This document shows, piece by piece, positions 22,401 to 32,600 of a DNA stretch of 64,000 nt; position 1 is the first letter of the stretch, and each line of letters opens with the position of its first letter. Source of the stretch: Symbiodinium natans (Eukaryota; Sar; Dinophyceae; Suessiales; Symbiodiniaceae); NCBI GenBank assembly GCA_905221605.1, contig CAJNDS010002409.1, positions 279,001 to 343,000 of the forward strand. The letters run 5' to 3'. Under the pieces are notes generated by a model. That model was given only the letters and a program-made list of their open reading frames with translations. It had not been told where the DNA came from and searched no databases. A program made the position numbers and the translations under genes.

Positions 22401-24066
22401 GAGTGGAAAGGAGGCCAAGGCGCCACATGCGCAGGGAGAGGGGCTTAAGGGTCTGGGCCAGGCTTGAATAGGGCTGGGTTCTGGGGTCGAGGGTTGAGGC
22501 TTGAGGGTTGAGGGTTGCTAGGTTCTGGGTTGTGTAACCGTTTGCATCCCACAGACCATGGCATTCCTTACATGTTCTTCGTAGGGAAGTAGGGAATGAG
22601 GGTCCCTAGCCACTCCAAAGCGGATTGTAGGGGGAGTATATGGCACCCACTTCACCTCACTTGCTTACTCAAGTTAGTGGCACCAGGCACTAGACTCTGA
22701 GATTTGCTTTGGCTTGTGGGGGCTCGAGAGTCCCAGGCCGAAGCCCTAGCGAGCCCTTTGAAAAGTAACTCCAGCCCCCCCTAAGCCCCTCCGCAAGGTA
22801 CTGTTACCCTCAAAAGCAGATACACAAAAACTGTCTGGCGTGTTCTGTGTTGTTTGGGAGGGGCCTACCCCATGGCCTGGACTTCAGGCGGCCTACCAGC
22901 AGCGTCTTGTGGAGTACCACCACGAGCAGCGCGAGGTGGGCAGAGTGCTTTAGGGTTTAGGGTTTAGGGTTTAGGGTTTAGGGTTTAGGGTTTAGGGTTT
23001 AGGGTTTAGGGTTTAGGGTTTAGGGTTTAGGGTGCTGTCGCAGCCCTCTAAGACTCCTCAGAACTTCAAGAGGAGTCTTAGAGGGTTGAAGAGCTCAGCT
23101 GTTTCTTGGTGGGTAAAGGGCTTTGGAATTCTCAGCAGATGTTTAGGGTTTCGAGGTGTTGGGGTTTAGGAGGTTTAGGAGGTTCATTTCAGAGGGGCTG
23201 AAGCAGATGAAGCCTGGGCAGCAAAGGGACACAACTAGAAGTACGATCTTTCCATCAGGTGTTACAGTGAGTGCCAAGCTACGACAAGGATCTTAGCCTC
23301 TAAACCACAACCTTTCTACACAACAACATCCCTAAACTTTAAACAGCAAAGCATCTCAAACTTTTAAAGCTGGGTTTCATTTGAGACAAAGGGCCAAGGC
23401 TCGACATGTAGATACTGGCTTTACCCATGCTTTCGAGGTCTAGAGGTAGGAACATAATGGACTGAGTCCCGCATGTTGTCGTAGCCTTCAGGCCGGAAAC
23501 CGTGGTAAAACCAAAAGGGATAAAAGGCCAGTAGTTGTCAATGTGTTCGCAGGTGCGGGCGGCTGAGCTCCAAAAGAAGAAGAAGGCAAGGGTTTAGGGT
23601 TTAGGTTATGGCGTTTTTCAGAAGGTTTGGGAGATGTATATGGACAGGAAGACTTTCAGAGCTTTGCAGGATTGCGACGAGGGGAGTGAGGTGTTCTGGT
23701 AGGTATTGGAGAGTGCGGTTCGAGGTTTGGGGTTTAGAGTTGTTGGCCAGGCCATATCTCGCCCCCTCAACCCTGAGCAGGTCTTCTGAGGAAACAACCG
23801 AGCCTGGTCCCTGAGCTCTGAATTCCGAGTGCATCCTGATCATGCTTGCTCCTTATAACCATTGTGAAACCATGCAGGTCCTGAACCCTTAAGCCAAGAT
23901 TGAGCCGGTCGAGGGTTTTGACGCGAGCACAACCACTTCCAGTGGGGCAGGTTTTTGGGAGTTATGGTGTTTACACATGGCTACTCCAGGGTGTAGAACT
24001 CAAACCCAAATCCAAATCCCAAGCCCCTTCAGCTAGTGCTGTCAGGGAAAGAAGTCCGACGACTGA
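16490..24066 (+). CDS. RPS6: 40S ribosomal protein S6 (eS6)
   Basis: Small-subunit ribosomal protein. Sixteen exons can be joined: 16490-16530, 16978-17041, 17410-17442, 17957-17995, 18617-18676, 19309-19366, 19747-19784, 20237-20278, 20954-20989, 21070-21108, 21599-21655, 22180-22239, 22363-22419, 22888-22935, 23553-23585, 24046-24066. They total 726 nt, 241 codons plus TGA, close to the usual eS6 length (about 249 in human). Landmarks in order: MKLNIANPTTGMQK at the start, FDKRMSAE, GYIFRIGGGNDKQ, GFPMKQGVL, RRTGVRKRKSVRG, KKGEQDIPGLT, RRLGPKR, ASNIRKLFGL, DDVRQFVVRR and APKIQRLITP. Donors are GC (ten), GT (four: 17996, 19785, 20990, 22936) and GA (one: 21109); fourteen of fifteen acceptors are AG|G. 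The short C-terminal exon (GKKSDD, stop) is the least certain. An AG at 16485-16486, four nt before the ATG, could take a spliced leader, as is usual for dinoflagellate mRNAs (inference). Confidence 0.93.
16565..16633 (+). repeat. TTTAGGG array in RPS6 intron 1
   Basis: About ten perfect TTTAGGG units starting about 35 nt after the GC donor of exon 1. Confidence 0.95.
18282..18355 (+). repeat. CT-rich microsatellite in RPS6 intron 4
   Basis: A (CT)n run with interruptions, about 70 nt. On the other strand it reads as a low-complexity Arg/Glu/Ser ORF, which is an artefact. Confidence 0.9.
19182..19303 (+). repeat. CCCTAAA array at the 3' end of RPS6 intron 5
   Basis: About seventeen consecutive CCCTAAA units, ending about 5 nt before the exon at 19309. 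The 5' part of the same intron has TTAGGGTTTAGGG at about 18718-18736, the complementary orientation. Confidence 0.95.
19374..19438 (+). repeat. TTTAGGG array at the 5' end of RPS6 intron 6
   Basis: About nine TTTAGGG units beginning 8 nt after the GC donor at 19367. The same intron ends with CCCTGAA/CCCTAAA units at 19681-19720, so both ends can pair. Confidence 0.95.
19681..19720 (+). repeat. CCCTAAA array at the 3' end of RPS6 intron 6
   Basis: Five to six CCCTGAA/CCCTAAA units, 27 nt before the exon at 19747. They are reverse complementary to the array at 19374-19438. Confidence 0.95.
19828..19892 (+). repeat. Degenerate TTTAGGG array, RPS6 intron 7
   Basis: TTTAGGG, TTTTAGGG and TTCAGGGG variants in the 5' part of intron 7. 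The CCCTAAA array at 20060-20190 is the 3' partner. Confidence 0.85.
20060..20190 (+). repeat. CCCTAAA array at the 3' end of RPS6 intron 7
   Basis: About eighteen CCCTAAA, CCTAAAG and CCCTGAA units ending about 47 nt before the exon at 20237. Confidence 0.9.
20304..20380 (+). repeat. TTTAGGG array at the 5' end of RPS6 intron 8
   Basis: About ten TTTAGGG units starting roughly 25 nt after the GC donor at 20279. The same intron holds a 15-G run (20427-20441) and later an 18-C run (20894-20911), again complementary. Confidence 0.95.
22955..23031 (+). repeat. TTTAGGG array at the 5' end of RPS6 intron 14
   Basis: Eleven TTTAGGG units starting about 18 nt after the GT donor at 22936. Confidence 0.95.
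23041..23088. repeat. Perfect 16-bp stem hairpin in RPS6 intron 14
   Basis: CCCTCTAAGACTCCTC (23044-23059) is exactly complementary to GAGGAGTCTTAGAGGG (23070-23085), separated by a 10-nt loop. The stem extends to about 19 pairs with one G-U. It sits immediately downstream of the TTTAGGG array. Confidence 0.9.
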
Positions 24067-26650
24067 GCCGAGGGTTCCGACAGATGCGCATCTCTGCCTA
24101 CGATACCCAAAAAGAACTGCCGGCGATTCAGAGCTCTAGCGGGTGAGGGGGTTTAGGAGTTGTGAATTTCGGCTAAATAGGGCTTGCGGTGAACGAAGCC
24201 TGCACATTACCATGATGGTACCCTCTTATCCTCCCCACATTGTGATGGTACGAGCCACCTGGCCCAAAGTACCCATTTCCCTCGTGATTACAATGAATGT
24301 ACGAGCCAATCTTGTTTCACCTTCAACGCTCAAGACTTCGGTCCGCTTTGCCCGGAGTACCCATTCTATAGTTAAAATGGCCTCCAAAAACAGGGTTCAA
24401 CGGGCTCTGAGGCAAGTGTTTCAGCCTAGAGTTAGCTGTTGTGGCTTCTGCCACATCGTGTTTCTTTGGAGGCCGCAATTCCAAGACGTGCGCCTAGGAA
24501 AGGGCAGTAAACCTCAGATCAACCCCAATCCCGTATACCCTAAACCTACCCAAAAACATAAAGGCCCTGCAACACACTTTCGCAACCCCGATGGCCCCAT
24601 AAGCCCTATACGCCCAAAACCCTGCACCTTAAAGCCTAAACCCTGAACCCGAAGTCTATGCACCCTATCTACTACATGCACATGCACACATATGTTTACA
24701 TATAGATGTGTGTAGTCTTATACGCATATGTATACACATCTACAATATTCAAGCTAAACACACACACACACACACAATATACCTGGCCGCACAGGCGGGG
24801 AGCGCCGGCGCAGCAGCCATCGACTCCCCAAGTTGACTGAGGCGCATTGCGGGCCTGTAAGAGCTCTGAAATATCCATAAAACCTTCACAGGACTGTAAG
24901 CCCTCACATACAGTACTATAGTCCGCCTAGAAGAGCTAAGTCACAGATGCAAGCCCGAATTCAGCTTGAAATCCTCATGACATTCCGCAGCCCGAACACT
25001 TGAGACTACCTCAGACTCCCGGTGCCCCACCCCTCTCCCATCCCCTTTACGCAGGCATTTGCATCTCCTAGCCTGCAATCTTCGTTGTTGCAGGGAAATT
25101 TTACGATGGCAAGGCTAGAGGGTGTAGCAGTGGAAGGAGGGGTTGTAGGGTGGGGGCTCTGCCTAGAGACGCAAATAAACATACCACCACACAATCCTTA
25201 CTTGATTAAAAGTTTGGGCAGTTTCACGATTAGGTATCTTCGATGCCGCCCAAAAACCGAAGCCCCAAACCCTGTTATGCAGGTTGGTTATCCCCAAACC
25301 CCAAACCCTAAACCCTAAGTTTCCTTGGCATCTACCTGTTAGGAAGTGTTTTGGGGGTCTGCCAGGTCCAGTGGTCGCATGCTGTGCAAGTGTCGGCCCC
25401 TCAGTGTGTGAAGGCTTCTGTGCGCCTTGACTCCGACTTAGGCAACCGAACCCTGCGAGCTTCATGCTACAGATGCAAGACAGTAGCATGTTGTAGATCG
25501 ACATATACATATGTGTGTATATATATATATATATGCACATACATACGTATATGTATAGTCCGTTTCATGCGTTTATGTACATCTGCACCTGTGTAGTATA
25601 TGTATACCGATTATTATTCAAATGTGTGCTCGTGCATGAATAGTTGCACGTGCAGTTGCATTTTTCCCAAGCCCTGTGACGGGATGTTAGGGTGTCTGTT
25701 TTATTGTCAGTGACAGTGAAGGCTGGGACCAGTGTCTCCGCACTCATAGATTGGGTTCGTGGAGCCTTACGCCCCTACACCTTTGAAGCTGTAAGCCATA
25801 GACCCTAAACCCTAAACTACGGCACACGGCCACGCCCTTGCAAAGCCCTCTTGCTGGAAATCCCAACTCTTAAGCTCACGTCCCAAAGCCTTCAAACCCT
25901 CCCTAACCTCAACAAAAACTGGAACTCCTAGAAATCTCAACTCCCCCCAAAGCCGAAACCCCAAACCTCTCCCAGAATTATGCGAAGCTAGAGGCCTGAT
26001 CGCTACAAGCGCGGTGCCGTGCGAGTGGTTCAGTACCAAGAGATGGCTTGCAAAGAAAGCCAGTTTCGGGGGGTTTGGCTGAGGCGTATAGGGTTCAGGG
26101 GTTTAGGTGTTGAGGGTTTATTGTGGGTTTAGGGGTCAGGAGCATGCGGGTCCACATCGACGAGTTGAATCATGCGAGGTTCTTTTTTTACATAGGACGG
26201 CTTGCAGTCACAGTGTTTCACAGTGCGCGCGCGTACGCGCGCCTGTGTGTGTGTTTACAAAGATACATGCGGTAGACCTACGTGTGTGGAAATATACATA
26301 TATAAGATGCGCATATATCACCTTTGTACAGTACCACCCCGTATTAGCCTGCCTTCTTGTTTTGACCCCAGCCCAGCATCAACCCACAACAAAAAGGAAC
26401 ACACACCAAACTTGGTAGATCAAGGCGGCACTATAGCGCTATGTATACTTATACATGTTTTTGTAAGCTGTTGTATCATGTCAGCATGTCCGCACCCCTG
26501 ACCCTACAAACCAATTGCAAACCCTAGAAGCATCCTAAAGCCATCAAAACCCAAACCCGAAAACTTCTGCTCATCCGAGAGTCCCTCAGGACGCCCCAAA
26601 AGTGCTTGCAACGAACTAAAATACCCGCAGTCCCGACATAAACCTTTCAG
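24067..26650 (+). other. Intergenic / intronic stretch after RPS6
   Basis: No convincing exon seen. It contains an imperfect direct repeat around GGTACGAGCC (24230-24350), an AC/AT-rich low-complexity patch (24660-24780) and an AT microsatellite (25500-25560). A polyadenylation site for RPS6 cannot be recognised. Confidence 0.4.
25500..25560 (+). repeat. TA-rich microsatellite
   Basis: (TA)n with TACA/TATG interruptions in non-coding sequence. Similar patches occur at 28425-28575, 33596-33660, 57835-57925 and 58335-58420. Confidence 0.85.
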
Positions 26651-29600
26651 GCCGAGACGCACCGACGCGCCATTCGACTGGGCCAGTTGCGCTCCTTGAG
26701 CGGTCTGGTGGAGGAGGCAGGTGCTTCTAAACCCAAACGTAGCTGGGAGTCTAGGAATTAGGGTAGGGCTTAGGGCTTAGGGTTTTGGGATTAGGTTGCG
26801 CTGGGTTTAATACCCCTCGCCAAGCAAGTCTCACCCTCTATGAATCGATTTCATTGTAACCCCCCCCCCCCCCCCCCCAATCAAATGTCGGGCATGTTGC
26901 CTGGGCAGAAACCAGGCCCTTAGAGCCTGAACTTCGGCTTAAAAGTTCCTGCCTTCCTGGCCCTGAAAACCTGAAACCTTTAGGGGCTTAAGTCCTGAGA
27001 CTTTCTGGCCAAGCTGCCTTGCCTTCCTGCCCGAAACCCCAAACCCTTGTCGGAACCGGGATTCGACACCGGCGAATTTCCAATCTCGAAAATTTGAGGG
27101 GGGGGGGGGGGGGGGGGGGGGCGGAGGGGGTGTTGAGGTTTGAGGGTTCAGGGTTTAGGGTCTTTAGGGCTTTTCGCGAGGTACCCGAAGAAGGTGTTAG
27201 AAGGAGCTGGCTGTGCTCCTTGTACTTTTCTTCACCAAGGGTTTAGATAATTCTGGGTGGCCCCAACAAGCACTGGAAAGTAAGTAAGCCCGGAGCGCCT
27301 TAGGTCATAGGCTCCAGGAGCAACAGCAGGGCTTGGGTTTGTAGGGTTCAGGGCTCAGCATCATCCCAAGTCCAACAGTTCGGATCGAATCGCATGCAAT
27401 GCCACCCGAAAATCTCATGTCATCCCGCGCATAGGCACGTGCCATACTTAGAAGGTTTTTCACGCTACTTTTGTCTCTGCTGCTGTGGTTCAGACAAAGG
27501 TGTGTGTGTGTGTGTGCATACGAGCGACGATCCAACCTCGTCAGGTGCTCCGGGTTGTGGAGGCATCGCCCTGCTCGAGGGTAAATTCAGAGTTCCGGAT
27601 TCCCGGGTTTGCGCAGGGTTGTGGGTTTGGGGGCTAGTTCCCCAAGCCCTATAGACCCTACCAGGGGCCATTCTTGAGCTCTTAGAAAGTTCGGGTGGCG
27701 CAGGCCCAAGCAACTTGCAGACTCCAAAGCCCAAAGCCCGATGGCCCAAAGGCCCTCAACCCGAAAGCCCTAGAACCCTAAGACCTTACACAGCCCTGAA
27801 ACACCCCCGAGGGCCCAAGAGCCCTAGTCCCCGAAGCCCAAAAGCGCCCAAAGCCCAAAATCCTATCGCGAGCAGCGATTTTTTGCTATGAACTTGTGTC
27901 ACGGAGTCGAAGGCCACGCTCAGCCCCCGTGAAACCCCGAGGTTTAGGGTTTAGGATTCAGGGTTTTGGGTTTAGGGAGGTTTAAGCTGATTCTCAACAT
28001 CCGAAAGCTCTGGGAACCCCGAAGGTCAGCTCATCTCCAGGCCACCCAAAGTACGTACCCCAAACAGCTATCAACCCTTAAACCCTCCTAACCCCGGCTT
28101 CAGGTGGCTGACCCGAACCCCACCACGAATCTGGGTCGGCTCACTTTGCAAAGCCAGGGGCCCCAGGGTTCGATGGGGGTTAGAGTCCAGCGGCATGTAG
28201 TTTAGCCATTTAAAGTTCTGGATTTGGGGATTCTGGCGTTTCGGGGCTTAGGATGGTTTAGGGTGTTGGGACGCAGGGGTTGTTTGGGGTTTGGGGTAGC
28301 CCTCCGCCCTACACCCAATCCATGCGAATCGGGATTCCCGATGGTGCTGAAGCCCTGACTTCGCGATCCTCATCCAGCCCGTCCTCATTGAATCATCTGA
28401 ACTGAACATAGATAAAGATGACGAATAAATAAATAAATATATATACAGATATATGTATAGAGAGAGAGAGACACGGAGATTTCGATGTAAATATAAATAA
28501 ATAAACAAATAAATAAATAAATACAAAAAAATGAATAAATATACAAATATAAATATAAATATGTATATATATATAGAAGCTTATGCTAGAAGCCTTATGT
28601 CTGCTATAGAGCTTCCCCTCAGATGTCAACCTCTATCACATGAACGAGCTCTTCGTCCTGCGCCTCACCGAAGCGGAGGCTCCCTTTAGGGTTTAGGGTT
28701 TAGGGTTTAGGGTTTAGGGTTTATAGGGTTTAGGGTTTAGGGTTTAGGGTTTAGGGTTTAGGGTTTAGGGTTTAGGGTTTAGGGTTTAGGGTTTAGGGTT
28801 TATAGGGTTTAGGGTTTATAGGGTTTAGGGTTTAGGGTTTAGGGTTTAGGGTTTAGGGTTTAGGGTTTTCGAGGTTAGGGTCTGGAGCGTTAAGGATATT
28901 GTCGTTAGGGTTTGCAGTCTATTTCACGTGACGCCCCGGAGCAGCCTGAACCATTTCAGAATCGCAAGCTAAGCCCTCAGAACCCTTCTGGTGTGATGTT
29001 TGGGAGGCTTCAGCGCTTCTCACTGCTGATGTTAGTGTCTCTTCCAGTTTAGGCATTGCTGTGTATCGTCTCTGCTGGTTTCAGCCACCTTGCGCGTGTT
29101 GTATGTTTTTTGGCTTGCTTCTGGCAATCAAGCAATCCGGTTTGCAGACGGGAAAAAGCAACTTAAGGCAACTGCATGACAGAGAAAAAGACCGCACAAA
29201 GCCTAAACCCCAAACCGGAACTTAACTCAAAACGAGATACCATCCAAGTCTGCTAGGCCAACTCGGCCCCACCAACCGCCCTGTGCTGTAAGTCTATTCT
29301 GGAAGCTGAGTTCCGGTTATGTTTCGAAGGGTAGGCAGATATGTAGGCCTCCAAAATACGAGCGATTCTGTCTTCGGGTGAGCCTATACGTCCTTACCAC
29401 TTTTCCTTCACTGCCTTAGCTCTTTCTACTAGTACCAGTGCTAGTATGCAGGTTTGCAGCTTCACCGAGCTCGTGATGGAGGGTCCCCAGGACGCTGCTT
29501 GCTAGAAGTGACCATTTAGCCTTTGTAATTGGGGCTTAGCAGGGTTTAGCAGGGCTCAGTGTGGCCTCCTAAGCATTATCTAGCAGAGCCTCACACTACC

Positions 29601-32600
29601 ACCACTTGGTTGGATCCCCTGGCCAGTTTTGGATATTGCCTGCGAGCTTGGCTTCATACTGAGAACCTGAGAACCTTCGGAAGAAGGGCTTAGGGAGTTG
29701 GATGCCTCCTTGGCAGTTCAGCGACAAGATCCCGATAGCTGCATGGTGCAGAAAATCGAACTGCTTCTGCAAATGGCCTGACTTCTGAGTTCGCTTTCTG
29801 GCTTGCCCCCCCAATGGCCCTAACCAGTTTTCAGGCTTCCCTGAGGGTTTGAGGGGTTCCTGGGTGTGGGGATGTGGGACTTCGTGGTGCTCCTACACCC
29901 GAAACACAATGTGCCAGGACCCGAGCTGGTTCGTTTCGCACTGGTGGGGAACACCCTGGCGAGATAGCCGGGGCCTTGAGACATATCAAGCTTGCAAGCA
30001 TCTCAGGATGGGTTTGCAGGCGCTGCGTTGGCATCAAAGCGCACAACCCATCAGAACTCCCAGCGCCGCCAAATGTCTGCGCAGTTCTCAGCACAAAAGC
30101 CAAGCTCGAGAACCCTGGATTCCTTCCCGGCCTCTGACCAACACGACAAAGGTTCCGGCCTGTGGTTAGGGGAGTTTTGAGGGCATTCGGGCTTGCGCGT
30201 GGGGTCTCCTTGCAAATCACAACAAAAGGCCCCACAGGACCGCACACGCTGCCCAAAGTTTTGCAACCCTCAGCCTGTTCGGCTGTCTTTCCAGCTGCTG
30301 TTTTTCCTCTTCGAGGGAGCGCGCCGTTTCCGGTTCTGGCACCTTGCCTCTGGCTAGATTATGAAAAAAAACCTCTGAAGCCTTTCTAAAGCCCAATGCA
30401 GCCCCCACGAAACTCTTATACAAACCCTATCGAGCCCCGCTACAATCACTACAACCCAAAAAAGCCCTCTAAACGCCTACAAAGCCTGAATAAAACCCAA
30501 GTAAGCCCCCACAAAAGACCCTCCAAAACCCTGTGAGCTCCCCAAGCCCTGCGTGGGCTTCGGTGCTGCGATGCGCTGCGGCCGAGGCCTTTCGATTCTC
30601 GGCTTCCACGCTGAGGCGACACCTACTATGCTCTGGGACTTTAGGGTTTGGGGTTTAGGGTTTAGGGTTTAGGTTTAGGGTTTAGGGTTTAGGGTTTTGG
30701 GTTTAGGGTTTAGGGTTTAGGGTTTAGGGTTTAGGGTTTAGGGTTTAGGGTTTAGGTTTAGGGTTTAGGTTTAGGGTTTAGGGGGGTTTAGGGTTTAGGG
30801 TTTAGGGTTTTGGGTTTAGGGTCTAGGTTTAGGGTTTAGGGGGGTTTAGGGTTTAGGGTTTATCGAGGCTTGGGGGGTGCAGGGCTTTCATAGGTGCTGA
30901 CCTATAAAGGTTTAGGGCTCAATGCGGGCATTGAAGCGCATTCTTGGGGATGTTGTTTTTCTTGGTGGGATATGGTCCCGGACTTCCAAAGAAGAACTTC
31001 CCCGAACCACCAGTGCTCACGACCACGGACAGAAAGTCACGTCGCGGCCTTGGCAGTATAGCGACCTGAACCCTATAAACCCCTATGAACCCCACTATGA
31101 ACCCACATGAACCCAAGCTCCGTTTTTTGGTTGTGTTTCTTGGCGGCTTTATTGTTTTCAGTTCTTAGGGATTTGAGAGGGAAGGGGGTTCAGATGACAG
31201 GGTGAACCTACTGCCTCAAACAACCTACTGCCTCAAACGAATGGGTTTGGAGTCTTGTGGCTACGCACCGCGGAAACTGTCAAGTAGACCTTCCTCAACC
31301 CCCCATGCCGGAAGAGGTTCACAAGCTTCCGGACGAGAGCCCCTACTGGATCCTGGGCGTTCTTAACAACGCTTCTTTTTTCTGCTCTCTTTTTTTTCTC
31401 TCTGTGCGGGGTGCCTAGGAGGGACTTGGGCTTTTAGAATTTAAATGGTAAGGTTGAGGGTCTCAGGCCCCGTGGGCTTAAGGGTTAAAGGTTAAAGGTG
31501 TAGGAATTAGTGTTGAGAGTGTGAGGAATTGCGAGGTTCTCGGGAGTTCCTGTCCAAACGGGCCTATACAAGGCACGTGTGATTTCCTCATGCTCGTACT
31601 AAGAAGGTCTTCAGAAGTTCCGCGGGGCTTTTTGTAAGCTTCGAAACTGAAAAACGCCAGAGTTTCTTGAAGCCAGTAGATCACCAGAGGATCTGTACCT
31701 TCGCCAACAACCAGCACGACCTTGAGGCATTGCAGGGTGAGTGGGGACTTTACATAGCTGGGTCTTTCCCTCCAATCTCCTCCTTGCATGGCTAAACCCT
31801 CAACCCTAAACCCTCAACCCTCAACCCTAAACCCTAAACCCCTAGAGGACCCTAAACACTTGAGAGTCCCGAAGCATGGCTAGGGGTCCGGAGACCTGAG
31901 CTCGCTTTCTGTGGAGCTTTGGCTCTTGGGGGTTTTCGGGTTCTTTTTATGTTTTTGGATCAGAGTGGTGCACAATGAAGAATAGCTTTTATGTGGATCA
32001 GAGTGGTGCACAATAGGACAGGGCTAGGGGGTTTAAGGGGTTTAAGGGATTATGGTTTAGATGGGGCTGTGCTTGCCAGGAGCTGAACACCTCGGACCTC
32101 TTGGAGACGCCTTTCGCGCCTTGCCTGCATGACATCCTTTGTTTGTTTTTTGTTCTGAATGTCAGCTTTCGGTTCTTGTTCGTGGGGTCTGTCAGAAAAG
32201 TTGAGATGCAGCTTGTCGAGCGCTCAGGTGCGGGCCATCATGAGCCCGTCCTGCCAGGGCACCGCCGGGGCCCAGCGAACCGGGGGGGAGGTTTTGGGGA
32301 TAGATTCACGTAGGGCTTTGGGTTGTTGGGTTTTGGGGTGCCGGAGCTGTATAGTTATGGGATTGAAAGTTTGGGGAATAAGGGCCTTCAAAGGTTTCAA
32401 AAAGTGCTTGGAGTTTTTTTTGAGGGAGGCCTTGATGCTTCAAACAATTTCCGTTCCGGTTTCTTAAGTCTTCTGTGAAAGGCCAGGCGTTGCAGGACAG
32501 CTTACACCCTTAGAAGCAAAGGCTGACTACTAAATAACGTGCACGGAACGCGGGGGGAGGGAGGCTGCAAAGCCCTGAAGCGTGCTCCAGGCTCTGCAGG

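Noticed and set aside
28248-28629. Minus-strand Tyr/Ile/Leu-rich ORFs that look membrane-spanning
   Set aside because: They are translated AT microsatellites.
28684-28868. Telomere arrays as true chromosome ends
   Set aside because: They are internal, short, present in both orientations and flanked by exons, so they are interstitial repeats.
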